DNA from: Ruegeria atlantica
Lineage (GTDB): Bacteria; Pseudomonadota; Alphaproteobacteria; Rhodobacterales; Rhodobacteraceae
DNA length: 64,000 nt
Reading direction: 5' to 3'
NCBI RefSeq assembly: GCF_013033965.1
Contig: NZ_WQFE01000003.1
Coordinates: 248,001-312,000 of the forward strand
The translations under genes and the position numbers were made by a program. Below are positions 45,077 to 53,825 of this stretch, in pieces; the stretch's first letter is position 1, and each line of letters begins with the position of its first letter. Below the pieces are notes generated by a model. That model did no database searches and was not told where the DNA came from. It saw only the letters and a program-made list of their open reading frames with translations.

Positions 45077-45834
45077 GTTTTCTCTCCAGCGCGAACCATT
45101 TTGCCGTCGACAAAATGGATGCCGCATTCTTCTTTGTTCTGATCGCGCCAGCGTCCGGCGCGGGGGTCTTCGCCTTCTTTGACCGGCGAGGTGCAGGGCG
45201 CACAGCCGATCGAGGGGTAACCTTTGGCCACCAGCGGATGCCGGGGCAGGTTGTTTTCGTCCATATAGGCGCGCACATCCTCGGGCGCCCAATGGGCCAG
45301 CGGATTGACCTTGATCCGGCCAGTGCCGTCTTCGACCTCAAAGAAGTCTAGCGCGGCGCGTGTGCCCGACTGAAACCGTTTGCGACCGGTGATCCATCCG
45401 TCATACCCCGCCAGTGCCTTTTGCAGCGGGAAGGTTTTGCGCAGATTGCAGCACGCGTCAGTGTCCCGCAGGCGCAATGCGCCATAGGGGTCGTCGCGCT
45501 GCACGTCCTCATCCTCGGCGTGGATGATGCGGACATTTTTCAGCCCCAGACGTTCACTGACCTCTTGCTGATATTCCAGCGTTTCGGTGAACAGCATCTG
45601 CGTGTCCACGAACAGCACCGGCGTCATCTTATCGACTACCGCCGCCATGTGCAGCAACACCACCGACTCCGCACCGAAACTGGACACTAGGGCCAGTTCT
45701 TCGATCTCTTCCAGCGCGCCGTGCATAACATCATGGGCGCTGTGGTGGCGGAACCGGGCGTTCAGCGCTTCGACCTGTTCGGTCAGCTCTGCGCGGTCTT
45801 TGCCCAGTTCCGTCTGGATCAGGTCAAGCGGCAT
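45073..45834 (-). CDS. cysH: Adenylylsulfate (APS) reductase
   Basis: 253-residue CysH-type reductase giving sulfite. The four cluster-binding cysteines of the assimilatory APS form are present: 'DACCNLRKTFPL' (CC) and 'GCAPCTSPV' (CxxC). PAPS-specific enzymes lack these, so it should use APS directly with a [4Fe-4S] cluster. The catalytic Cys is in 'EECGIHF' near the C-terminus. It overlaps the sulfite reductase stop by 11 nt. Confidence 0.92.
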   Translation of the reverse strand: MPLDLIQTELGKDRAELTEQVEALNARFRHHSAHDVMHGALEEIEELALVSSFGAESVVLLHMAAVVDKMTPVLFVDTQMLFTETLEYQQEVSERLGLKNVRIIHAEDEDVQRDDPYGALRLRDTDACCNLRKTFPLQKALAGYDGWITGRKRFQSGTRAALDFFEVEDGTGRIKVNPLAHWAPEDVRAYMDENNLPRHPLVAKGYPSIGCAPCTSPVKEGEDPRAGRWRDQNKEECGIHFVDGKMVRAGEKT

Positions 45835-47488
45835 TGGCCTGTGCCTCGGGGTAAAGCGCCGCCTTGAACGGTGCCATGCCTACGCGGCGATAGGTTTCCA
45901 AGAACGTTTCTTCGGCGCTGTCACGCTGTGTCAGATACGTGTCCACGATGCGTTCGATGGCTGGCACGATCTCATCATAGGCAAAGCCCGGACCGGTGCG
46001 GTCGCCAACGGCGGCTGTTTCGGTCGCGTCACCACCCAGAGTGATCTGGTAGTTCTCGACGCCAGCACGATCCAGACCCAGGATGCCGATGTGACCGACG
46101 TGGTGGTGACCACATGCGTTGATGCAGCCCGAGATCTTGATCTTTAGGTGGCCGATATCATGCTCGAGCTTCAGGTCGTCGAAACGGGTCGCAATCTCTT
46201 GCGCGACCGGGATTGAACGCGCCGTTGCCAGTGCGCAGTAATCCATGCCGGGGCAGGCGATGATATCGCTGATCAGGCCGATATTGGCAGTTGCCAGTTC
46301 GTACTCTTTCAGCTTCGCATGGATCGCGGGCAGGTCCGATTTGTGGACATGCGGCAGGATCACGTTCTGCTCATGGCTGATGCGCAGTTCGTCATAGGCG
46401 AACTCTTCGGCCAGATCAGCCATCACGCGCATCTGCTCAGCTGTCGCATCGCCCGGCGTCTGGCCGTGCTTCTTGATCGAGATGGTGACGATCGCGTGGT
46501 CCGCGTTCTTGTGCGGCGCGATGTTGGTGTCGACCCAAGACCGGAAGACCGGATCGTTGGTGTAGGCACTTTCGAACGATGCAACCGAGGCTTCGCGGAA
46601 GGTTGGCGGGGCAAAGTGGCCCTTGATCTCTTCCAGCAGGTTCATATCCGCGCCTTTGAATTGCGGGCGGACCTTCAGGAAGCGCTCGTTCACCTTGGCG
46701 CGGATCGCGTCGATGCCATGTTCATGCACGGTAATCTTGATGCGGGCTTTGTACTTGTTGTCGCGACGGCCGATCTGGTTCCACACGGAAACGGTGGCTT
46801 CGAGATACGCTAGCAGGTCGTCGAAGGCGACGAACTCGGACAGTTCCTTGCCGATCATGGGCGTACGGCCCAGACCGCCACCAACGATTACGCGAGCGCC
46901 CAACACACCGTCACGCTCGACCAGTTGCAGACCGATGTCATGCGCCTTGATCACGGCACGGTCGTTTTCCGAGCCGGTGATGGCGATCTTGAACTTACGC
47001 GGCATGAACTGGAATTCCGGGTGGTCGGTCGACCATTGGCGCAGTAGCTCGGCATAGGGCCGCGGATCGGCAACCTCATCTGCGGCAGCACCGGCGAAAT
47101 GGTCGGCGGTCACATTGCGGATGGTGTTGCCTGAGGTTTGGATGGCGTGCATGCCAACCTCGGCCAGCGCGTCCAGCATGTCCGGAACGTCGTTCAGTTT
47201 CGGCCAGTTGTACTGGATGTTCTGACGGGTGGTGAAATGGCCATAGCCTTTGTCCCACTTCTCAGCCAGCAGGGCCAGTTGGCGCATCTGCGCGCTGGAC
47301 AGTGTGCCATAGGGGATCGCGACCCGCAGCATGTATGCGTGCAACTGCAGATACAGGCCGTTCATCAGGCGCAGGGGTTTAAATTCGTCTTCGGTCAACG
47401 AGCCGTCGATACGACGCTCGACCTGCGCGCGGAACTGCGCATTACGTTCTGCCAAAAATGCTGTGTCGAACTCGGAGTAGCGATACAT
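45824..47488 (-). CDS. cysI: Sulfite reductase hemoprotein (nitrite/sulfite reductase family)
   Basis: 554-residue siroheme/[4Fe-4S] reductase that reduces sulfite to sulfide. The cluster cysteines lie in 'ACPGMDYCALATARS' and 'KISGCINACGHHHVGHIG'. It has both ferredoxin-like half domains ('QLHAYMLRVAIPYGTL' early). Operon context with cysH, DUF934 and cobA argues for sulfite rather than nitrite. The nearby fpr is a plausible electron source, since no CysJ gene is present. Confidence 0.92.
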   Translation of the reverse strand: MYRYSEFDTAFLAERNAQFRAQVERRIDGSLTEDEFKPLRLMNGLYLQLHAYMLRVAIPYGTLSSAQMRQLALLAEKWDKGYGHFTTRQNIQYNWPKLNDVPDMLDALAEVGMHAIQTSGNTIRNVTADHFAGAAADEVADPRPYAELLRQWSTDHPEFQFMPRKFKIAITGSENDRAVIKAHDIGLQLVERDGVLGARVIVGGGLGRTPMIGKELSEFVAFDDLLAYLEATVSVWNQIGRRDNKYKARIKITVHEHGIDAIRAKVNERFLKVRPQFKGADMNLLEEIKGHFAPPTFREASVASFESAYTNDPVFRSWVDTNIAPHKNADHAIVTISIKKHGQTPGDATAEQMRVMADLAEEFAYDELRISHEQNVILPHVHKSDLPAIHAKLKEYELATANIGLISDIIACPGMDYCALATARSIPVAQEIATRFDDLKLEHDIGHLKIKISGCINACGHHHVGHIGILGLDRAGVENYQITLGGDATETAAVGDRTGPGFAYDEIVPAIERIVDTYLTQRDSAEETFLETYRRVGMAPFKAALYPEAQANAA

Positions 47489-47556
47489 GTTTAGCTGTCC
47501 TTAGTTGCAGCCCCGAACCGTGGGGCCTTTAGAAGGGGAGAGAGACGGGCCAGAGG

Positions 47557-47871
47557 TCAGGCCCGGGGCTGCGTGGATGTTTCTTGTTTGCCGTGGGCAT
47601 AGTTGGACGGGCCGGTGCGGCGGAAGTCTTCCCGGAAGTGGGTCGGCTCAGGGCCGTTGTCACCGGCGACGGCGTCGGCCAGATAGGCGCCGACGATCTT
47701 GTTGGCCTGACGCGACGCATCCAACAGACGCACCTGCGCATGGGCCTCGTCCGTGATCAGCTCGGCCTCGGACAGTTCACGCGACCAGCGGTCGTCTTCG
47801 GTTTGATAGATCACGTCACCTTCCAACAAATCGTTGGCAGTGACCACTTTGGGGGTAAAAGCGCGGGCCAT
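47557..47871 (-). CDS. DUF2849 family protein
   Basis: 104-residue soluble protein of the DUF2849 family. The characteristic parts are 'FTPKVVTANDLLEGDVIYQTEDDRWSRELSEAELITDEA' and 'PTHFREDFRRTGPSNYAHGKQE'. Its ATG overlaps the cobA stop by one base (TGATG). In alphaproteobacteria it sits between siroheme synthase and sulfite reductase genes, as here, which points to a role in sulfite reductase assembly or regulation. No activity is known to me. Confidence 0.82.
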   Translation of the reverse strand: MARAFTPKVVTANDLLEGDVIYQTEDDRWSRELSEAELITDEAHAQVRLLDASRQANKIVGAYLADAVAGDNGPEPTHFREDFRRTGPSNYAHGKQETSTQPRA

Positions 47872-48647
47872 CAGGCGTGCTCCTTCTTGAATTCGGTCAG
47901 GGCCTGGGCCGCTTGGCGCGGGGCGAGGCCATAAAATGTCAGTGTTGGGCCGTCCATCTCGGCGGCGTTCAGATCGGTCGGAAGCTGATCCAGAGTCGTT
48001 TCCAGAACGCGCTGATCGGGTCGCGAGGCGTTCTCGATCAGGGTCACAGGCGTCTGCCGGTCGGCTCCGTGCATGATCAGGCGGCCCTGGATAAACCGGG
48101 CGGATTTCTTGCCCATATAAATCGCCGCAACCGAACCCGCGCGTGCCAGCGCAGTCCAGTCGTGATCGGCAAATCCCTTCATGTCGTGGCCGGTCAGAAA
48201 CCGAACCGAAGAATTGCGTCCGCGACGTGTCAGGCTTTGACCAATTCCGGCCACTGCTGCGGATGCAGCGGTGATACCCGGTACGATCCGCCACGAGATG
48301 CTAGCAGCCTCAACTGCCTCGATCTCTTCATCCAAGCGACCAAATACGGTCGGGTCGCCGGATTTCAGGCGTACGACGCGCTGACCTTTCAGGGCGTAGT
48401 CGACCAACAGGGCGTCAATGTCTTCCTGCTTCCACGACGGGCCGAAACCAGCCTTGCCGACATCGACCAGTTTGGCGGTCTTGCCGGCCAATGCCAGAAC
48501 CTCGTCGCTAATCAGGCGGTCATGCAGGACAACGTCTGCACGCTCGAACGCATTCAGCGCCTTGAGCGTCAGCAATTCCGGATCGCCGGGACCCGCGCCG
48601 ACAAAGTCGACATGTCCTGTGCCATCATATGATTGCGTAAGCTGCAT
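47871..48647 (-). CDS. cobA: Uroporphyrinogen-III C-methyltransferase (siroheme synthesis)
   Basis: 258-residue SUMT that methylates uroporphyrinogen III at C2 and C7 to precorrin-2, the precursor of siroheme for the downstream sulfite reductase. The N-terminal 'GHVDFVGAGPGDPELLTLKAL' SAM site and 'VVRLKSGDPTVFGR' motif are canonical. Only the methylase domain is present; the CysG dehydrogenase/ferrochelatase half is absent, so siroheme completion is elsewhere. ATG 48647 is the first gene of a five-gene operon. Confidence 0.92.
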   Translation of the reverse strand: MQLTQSYDGTGHVDFVGAGPGDPELLTLKALNAFERADVVLHDRLISDEVLALAGKTAKLVDVGKAGFGPSWKQEDIDALLVDYALKGQRVVRLKSGDPTVFGRLDEEIEAVEAASISWRIVPGITAASAAVAGIGQSLTRRGRNSSVRFLTGHDMKGFADHDWTALARAGSVAAIYMGKKSARFIQGRLIMHGADRQTPVTLIENASRPDQRVLETTLDQLPTDLNAAEMDGPTLTFYGLAPRQAAQALTEFKKEHA

Positions 48648-48695
48648 TTCGTGTCCCGAGTGTGGTTTGACTTGAGTTGCAATATAGGAAATATT

Positions 48696-48720
48696 CCCGC
48701 CAATGCGCCATATGGGCGGG
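48696..48720. promoter_or_regulatory. Divergent promoter region with inverted repeat
   Basis: CCCGCC (48696-48701) and GGCGGG (48715-48720) form an inverted repeat with a 13-bp spacer, near the cobA side of the 143-bp region between cobA and the Lrp gene. It is a candidate binding site for the divergent Lrp/AsnC regulator. AT-rich stretches flank it. Confidence 0.35.
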
Positions 48721-48790
48721 TAAATAAGGACAAATGTTCTGAGCTGATAACAAATTGGGACATTGGTTTCGAAACGAAAGGAAAATTGGA

Positions 48791-49270
48791 ATGTCGGTGC
48801 GGATTGACGATACGGATCGGAAAATTCTGGTCGAGCTGCAGCGGGACGCAAGCCAATCGCTGGACGAAATAGCCGCCCGTGTTGGCAGTTCCAAGACCCC
48901 GGTCTGGAATCGGATACGCAAGCTGAAAGGGTCCGGGGTGATCGGTCAGCAGACCGTTTTGCTGGATGCCGAGGCGCTGGGGTTTGAGGCCACGTTTTTC
49001 GTGCTGATTCGCACATCGGAACACGAGGCTGACTGGCAGCACAAGTTCCTAAAAGCACTCCGAGACAGGCCCGAAGTGCAAGAGGCGCATCGGCTGGCCG
49101 GAGACATCGACTATATCCTCAAGGTGCGGGTCAAAAATGCGCGCGCTTATGACGAATTCTATCAGGCGCTGATTTCAGAAGTGCGCGTTCACAACGTGAC
49201 CGCCTTACTGTCGATGGAAGAGATCAAGTCCACTACCATGTTGCCTCTGAAAGCGCTGATTGAAAGCTAG
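48791..49270 (+). CDS. Lrp/AsnC family transcriptional regulator
   Basis: 159-residue Lrp-type regulator: N-terminal helix-turn-helix ('IDDTDRKILVELQRDASQSLDEIAARVGSSKTPVWNRIRKLKGSGVI') and C-terminal RAM ligand/oligomer domain ('LAGDIDYILKVRVKNARAYDEFYQALI'). It is divergent from the cobA-cysI-cysH operon, so it probably controls sulfate assimilation, perhaps in response to cysteine or methionine. ATG 48791 gives the typical family start. Confidence 0.88.
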   Translation: MSVRIDDTDRKILVELQRDASQSLDEIAARVGSSKTPVWNRIRKLKGSGVIGQQTVLLDAEALGFEATFFVLIRTSEHEADWQHKFLKALRDRPEVQEAHRLAGDIDYILKVRVKNARAYDEFYQALISEVRVHNVTALLSMEEIKSTTMLPLKALIES

Positions 49271-50466
49271 GTCTGCACCATCAATTTGGTCAGCCCGTGA
49301 AAATGGTAGGTGTTCGAATATTCTGGTTCGGCGGCCAGGCGAAGGTCAGGACAGCGTTCGAACAGAGCCGACAACGCGATGCGCATCTCCATGCGGGCCA
49401 GCGGTGCGCCAACGCAAAAGTGCAGACCGGCGCCGAAACTGGTGTTCGTGACAATGGTGCGGGTGGGATCAAATCTGTCCGGTTCGTTCCAGACCGCGGG
49501 ATCGCGGTTCGCCGCGCCCAACAGCAGCGCGACCTCATCTCCGCGTTTAAAGCAGTGTTCGAAAACCTCTATGTCCTCATAGGCATAGCGGGTGAACATG
49601 TGCAGCGGCGGGTCAAAGCGCAGAATTTCTTCGACCGTTCGGTCGATGTTGTCCGGCGCAATAGCCTGAAGTCCAATGCCAAGTTGCAGAACGGTCTTCA
49701 CGCCATTTCCAAGTGAGTGCACTGTGGCTTCATGCCCGGCATTCAAAAGCAGGATACAGGTGGCGACCAACTCGTCTCGCGAGAGCTTTTCACCGTCCTC
49801 CTCAGCCACAATCAAACGTGTGATCAAATCGTCCTGCGGGTCGTTGCGGCGTTGTTCGATGTAGTCGAGCAGAAAATCGGTGAATTCCTGAGATGAACTT
49901 GCAGCGACAGCCTCGGTCTCAGGCGTGCGGCTGGCTTGGTACATCGCCACCATGTCATGCGACCAGCGCAGAAGGTTGGGTGCCATCTCCTCAGGCACGC
50001 CCAAAAGGCGGCAGATCGTGATGACAGGAACTTGCGTGCAGAAGGCGGTCAGCAGATCGAAAGGCTGGTCGGGAAATGCATCTATCAACGACTGTGTCAG
50101 GTCGTGAATCGAAGGTTCAAGCGCCGCAATGGCGCGCGAGGTGAACGCCCGCATCACCAGCGCGCGCAAACGCGTATGTCGTGGTGGTTCCGCTTCCAAC
50201 AAAGAGTGCGCCTCGACCGCTAGCCACGGCGCTAGATGTGCTGGGCCAAGGGTTTGCATTTCTTGCGGCATTTCCCGTCCAAAACGACGGTCTTTCAGAA
50301 GGGCCGAAACAGCCCGCTGCGAAACTGCGGCAACCTTCCCATAATCCTCCCAAAAGACGAGATCGCCACTCGCGCGGGCCTGATCATAGAACGGGTAGGG
50401 GTTTTGTACGAAACCCGGATCGACCGGAGATTGAAATACCTTCTTCATGCGGCGCAGACTTGCCAT
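49267..50466 (-). CDS. Cytochrome P450
   Basis: Soluble bacterial P450 of about 399 residues. The haem-thiolate loop is 'FGAGLHFCVGAPLARME', the ExxR of helix K is in 'VEEILRFDPP' and the I-helix reads 'LLNAGHEATVHSLGN', with Glu-Ala-Thr in place of the common (D/E)T pair. The substrate is unknown and no ferredoxin or reductase gene is adjacent. The start is uncertain: ATG 50466 or 50448 are both possible. It is divergent from dctB, with only 29 bp between. Confidence 0.85.
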   Translation of the reverse strand: MASLRRMKKVFQSPVDPGFVQNPYPFYDQARASGDLVFWEDYGKVAAVSQRAVSALLKDRRFGREMPQEMQTLGPAHLAPWLAVEAHSLLEAEPPRHTRLRALVMRAFTSRAIAALEPSIHDLTQSLIDAFPDQPFDLLTAFCTQVPVITICRLLGVPEEMAPNLLRWSHDMVAMYQASRTPETEAVAASSSQEFTDFLLDYIEQRRNDPQDDLITRLIVAEEDGEKLSRDELVATCILLLNAGHEATVHSLGNGVKTVLQLGIGLQAIAPDNIDRTVEEILRFDPPLHMFTRYAYEDIEVFEHCFKRGDEVALLLGAANRDPAVWNEPDRFDPTRTIVTNTSFGAGLHFCVGAPLARMEMRIALSALFERCPDLRLAAEPEYSNTYHFHGLTKLMVQT

Positions 50467-50495
50467 GCCGCGCGCCGAATGCAAGACCCTATGTC

Positions 50496-52229
50496 ATGCA
50501 ACGCGTTTGGCTCATTTTGGGATTTTTGTTTGCAGTCGGCCTGTTGACGGCTGGCGTCTGGTCCTATGGCTACCGCCAGGCATTGTTGCAGCTCAGTGAA
50601 AAGGCCGAGGCCGACCTTGAGTTGGCAGCAGACCGTCTCAGCACTCAGATGCAGGTTTATCAGGAACTTGCAGTTCTGATGGCCACGCATCCAGTCCTGC
50701 GCGATCTGGAAACGCCCGCGCAACAAAGGACAGCGCGGGCAATATTGCTTGACGTGGCCGATAAGACCTCGGCCGTTAATATGGTGTATTTGGACCGAAC
50801 CGGGCGGGTTCTGGCCGCGGCGCAGCCGGTGGTGCGGCCAGACATGGCTGACCATCCCGCATTCCAACGCGCAATGCAGGGTGCGATGGGCAGCGCGCAT
50901 GGTGTTGCCGAAAGCAGCGGTGATCGCACGTATTCCTATGCCGCCCCCGCATTTGGCGCTGCTGGTCAGGTCGAAGGCGTGTTGATCGTTGTGGCCGATG
51001 TGCAGGATGTGGAACAGACCTGGCGAGGCAGCACCGAGGCGGTGTTTTTCATCGATGGGGACGGCGTCGTTTTTATCTCGAACCGATCGGACTTGTTGTT
51101 TTGGCGTCGAGATGAAGGGCAGTTGGGCTTGTCACCTCCGGACGGCGGGGAAGTCGATTTCGCCTCGGTTCTGGTCGGCCCGCATGAGGTGTGGCAGTTG
51201 AACTGGGGTCGATACCTGCCCAGCCGCGCGTTGCACCTGATGTTGGATCTACCAGTCATCGACATGACGGCCGAGGTTCTGGTCGATGTGGCCCCAGCAC
51301 GGCGTTTGGCGAGGCTGCAGGCCGCCACCGTTGCAGCAATCTGTCTTGCCTTCGGCGCGCTCTTGTATCTGGCAACCGAACGCAGGCGCGCGTTGGCTGA
51401 GGCCAACACAGTTTTGGAAAGCCGCGTCGCGCAACGTACCCAGGCGTTGACGGCTGCGAATACTGCTCTGCGACGTGAGGTGCGCGAACGTGAAGAGGCT
51501 GAAGCCGCGTTGAAACATGCGCAGGAGGAACTGATCCAGGCAGGTAAACTCAGCGCCTTGGGGCAGATGTCGGCAGGGATCAGTCACGAGCTGAACCAGC
51601 CGCTGATGGCGATCCAGCAATTTGCGGATAACGGTGCCGCCTTTCTGTCCCGCGGACGGGATGAGAAAGCGTCCGAGAACCTGACGCGTATCTCGGCAAT
51701 GGCGGCGCGTATGGCGCGTATCATCAAGAACCTGCGCGCCTTTGCGCGCAACGAAAGCGAGCCGATGGGCAAGGTCAATCTGGTTCAGGTGATCGACACG
51801 GCTGTGGAATTGACCGAAGCGCGGTTGCGGAGCGATGACGTCCGCATGGACTGGGCTGCACCCAACAGCCCGGTATACGCGTGGGGCGGTGAAGTTCGGT
51901 TGGTCCAGGTGTTCGTGAACCTGATAAATAACGCCGCCGACGCCATGAGCGGGCAAGACGATCGCCTTATCCGCATCCGGATCGAACGCGCAAGCAAACT
52001 GGCTGTGACGGTTAGGGATATAGGGCCGGGCATCGAAAACTCGGAAAAACTGTTCGAGCCGTTTTATACAACCAAGGCCGTTGGTTCGTCTGAGGGGATG
52101 GGGCTTGGGCTTTCGATCTCGTATGGTTTGGTGCAGAGTTTCGGGGGTAATATCCGGGGCACCAATCTCGAATCCGGTGCACTGTTTACGGTCGAGCTTG
52201 AGCCTTTCACGGAACACGAGGTCGCATGA
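50496..52229 (+). CDS. dctB: C4-dicarboxylate sensor histidine kinase
   Basis: 577-residue inner-membrane kinase. TM1 is about 4-24, the periplasmic sensing region (dCACHE-like) about 28-280, and TM2 about 288-308. A coiled coil at about 312-355 follows, then the DHp domain with His364 (SAGISHELNQPL) and the HATPase domain with 'NLINNAADAM', 'DIGPGIEN' and 'GMGLGLSI'. Layout and DctB motifs fit the dicarboxylate sensor. Its stop overlaps dctD, and dctPQM follow. ATG 50496 is chosen; its promoter must lie inside the P450 gene's 5' end. Confidence 0.88.
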   Translation: MQRVWLILGFLFAVGLLTAGVWSYGYRQALLQLSEKAEADLELAADRLSTQMQVYQELAVLMATHPVLRDLETPAQQRTARAILLDVADKTSAVNMVYLDRTGRVLAAAQPVVRPDMADHPAFQRAMQGAMGSAHGVAESSGDRTYSYAAPAFGAAGQVEGVLIVVADVQDVEQTWRGSTEAVFFIDGDGVVFISNRSDLLFWRRDEGQLGLSPPDGGEVDFASVLVGPHEVWQLNWGRYLPSRALHLMLDLPVIDMTAEVLVDVAPARRLARLQAATVAAICLAFGALLYLATERRRALAEANTVLESRVAQRTQALTAANTALRREVREREEAEAALKHAQEELIQAGKLSALGQMSAGISHELNQPLMAIQQFADNGAAFLSRGRDEKASENLTRISAMAARMARIIKNLRAFARNESEPMGKVNLVQVIDTAVELTEARLRSDDVRMDWAAPNSPVYAWGGEVRLVQVFVNLINNAADAMSGQDDRLIRIRIERASKLAVTVRDIGPGIENSEKLFEPFYTTKAVGSSEGMGLGLSISYGLVQSFGGNIRGTNLESGALFTVELEPFTEHEVA

Positions 52230-53455
52230 CGCGGAAAATTCTACTGGTCGATGATGACGCCGCCATCCGCGAGGCCTTGGCGCAAACGCTTGAGCTGGCT
52301 GACTATGACCCTGTTACGGCGGGGTCTTTCGTGGCCGCAAAAGACCACATTCGCGAGGATTTTCCCGGCGTTATCGTATCAGATATTCGTATGCCCGGCC
52401 GGGACGGGTTTCATCTGCTAAACTATGCGCGCGAGGTGGATCCCGATTTGCCGGTTGTCCTGTTGACCGGAGAAGGCGACATCCCGATGGCGGTGCAGGC
52501 CATGGGGCAGGGTGCGTTCGATTTTCTGGAAAAACCATGTGCAGCAGCGGACCTGCTGTCCGTACTAGAGCGTGCTCTGGCTGCGCGCGCGCAGGTGATC
52601 GAACAACGCGCGATGAAATCAGAGCTTGAGCGGGGCGATCCGGCTGCGCGGCTTTTGTTCGGCCTGTCCGCACAGGCCGAGGCCTTGCGCGAACGTGTTC
52701 GGTCGGTCGCTCCAACTGGTGCAGAGGTTTTGGTCACAGGGCCGCCGGGCAGCGGAATATCGAAAGTGGCCGAGGTGGTGCATCTGATGTCGCCCGTTGG
52801 CCAAGGACCATTCGTCAAGCGCCCGGCGTCAGGGCTGACACCTGAAGGATTGGTGCGCGTGTGCGAGGATGCGGCTGGTGGGTCGCTGTTTCTGGATGAG
52901 GTTTCGGCCATGCCGGATGCCACGCAATACGCCGCACTTGAGTTGGTAGAGCAGGGTACAGATTCAAGGATCGTTGCAGGAACGACCGCCGATCTGGCGG
53001 TCTTGTCGGATCAGGGCAAATTCAATGCCGACTTGTTCTACCGTCTGGACGTCATGCGTGTGCGCATCCCCTCGCTTGCGGAACGGCCAGAGGATATTCC
53101 GGTTATATTTCGCCACTATGTCGCACAGGCGGCTGAGCAAGCGGGCATAGCTGAACCCGAAGTTACCCCGGAACATATGGCGTCACTGATGGCCAATGAC
53201 TGGCCGGGCAATGCCCGGTCGCTGATGTCCGCCGCGATGCGGTTCGTGTTAGGGATGCCCGAAGAGGTATCGCGCGCCGCCGATCTGGGGCTGAGCGAAC
53301 AAATGGCGCGTGTAGAACGCTCGTTACTGATTGCGGCATTGGGTCGACACAATGGCAAAGCCTCGGATGCCGCAAAAGCGTTGAAGCTGCCGCGCAAGAC
53401 TTTCTACGACAAACTTGCGCGCTATCAGATTCGCCCCGAAGACTATCGGCGCTAA
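52226..53455 (+). CDS. dctD: DctD-family response regulator lacking the GAFTGA loop
   Basis: 409-residue NtrC-family regulator. The receiver (1-120) is intact: Asp10/11, phospho-acceptor Asp53 (VSDIRMPG), Thr81 and Lys103. The AAA+ domain is degenerate. Walker A reads GPPGSGISK with Ile178 where the Lys should be, and only about 24 residues separate GPFVK (194) from Walker B (GGSLFLDE, 219-226), a span normally around 55 long that carries GAFTGA. GAFTGA contacts sigma-54, so sigma-54 activation is not expected. The Fis-type helix-turn-helix (about 370-405) is intact. R. capsulatus NtrC has a comparable loss and works with sigma-70. Confidence 0.85.
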   Translation: MTRKILLVDDDAAIREALAQTLELADYDPVTAGSFVAAKDHIREDFPGVIVSDIRMPGRDGFHLLNYAREVDPDLPVVLLTGEGDIPMAVQAMGQGAFDFLEKPCAAADLLSVLERALAARAQVIEQRAMKSELERGDPAARLLFGLSAQAEALRERVRSVAPTGAEVLVTGPPGSGISKVAEVVHLMSPVGQGPFVKRPASGLTPEGLVRVCEDAAGGSLFLDEVSAMPDATQYAALELVEQGTDSRIVAGTTADLAVLSDQGKFNADLFYRLDVMRVRIPSLAERPEDIPVIFRHYVAQAAEQAGIAEPEVTPEHMASLMANDWPGNARSLMSAAMRFVLGMPEEVSRAADLGLSEQMARVERSLLIAALGRHNGKASDAAKALKLPRKTFYDKLARYQIRPEDYRR

Positions 53456-53825
53456 CGGGGGCTCAAGCCGCCTTTGGCCGCATTATCATGCGTTTAAAGG
53501 CGTTGGGCCAGACAGCCCGCGGATGCGGGCTGCGGCTGGTCACAAGGGAATCAAGACGTGAGTCGGCTCATCTGATTCGAAGCTTGTGCGGAATTCCGCA
53601 CATTGGGAGGGATGGATGTGCGGAATTCCGCACGGCCAGATGCGCACCAGCGAGGTGGCAGCAAATGGATGTTCTGTAACAATCAGAAAACAAACGATAA
53701 ATATCAAGTTTCGGGATTCGTGAACAAAAAGTTGAGCGGTGGTCATTGATTCGCTTCACTGCGCGCCATGCGACGTCGATCCGGCGTCGACGAAAGGTTT
53801 CTGGAAGTCTGGGAGGAAAAGACAG
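53456..53825 (+). promoter_or_regulatory. dctD-dctP intergenic region
   Basis: This 370-bp gap holds a GC-rich inverted repeat just after dctD (CAGCCCGC/GCGGGCTG, about 53512-53533) that has no following T-run, then two palindromic operators (see separate entry). An AT-rich segment (about 53685-53725) that could be the dctP promoter lies downstream of them. No sigma-54 -24/-12 element with correct spacing was found. No tRNA or small ORF is supported. Confidence 0.5.
53585..53633 (+). promoter_or_regulatory. Tandem palindromic operators upstream of dctP (putative DctD sites)
   Basis: TGTGCGGAATTCCGCACA (53585-53602) is a perfect 18-bp palindrome. GTGCGGAATTCCGCAC recurs at 53618-53633, perfect over 16 bp. 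The centres are 32 bp apart, about three helical turns, so both face the same side of the helix. They begin 241 bp upstream of dctP. Paired dyads are how DctD/NtrC-family activators bind, so these are probable DctD sites; that assignment is inferred. Confidence 0.75.

Noticed and set aside
53640..53700. Sigma-54 promoter upstream of dctP (TGGCAG near 53656)
   Set aside because: No GC dinucleotide occurs at the required distance after the GG, so the -12 element is missing.
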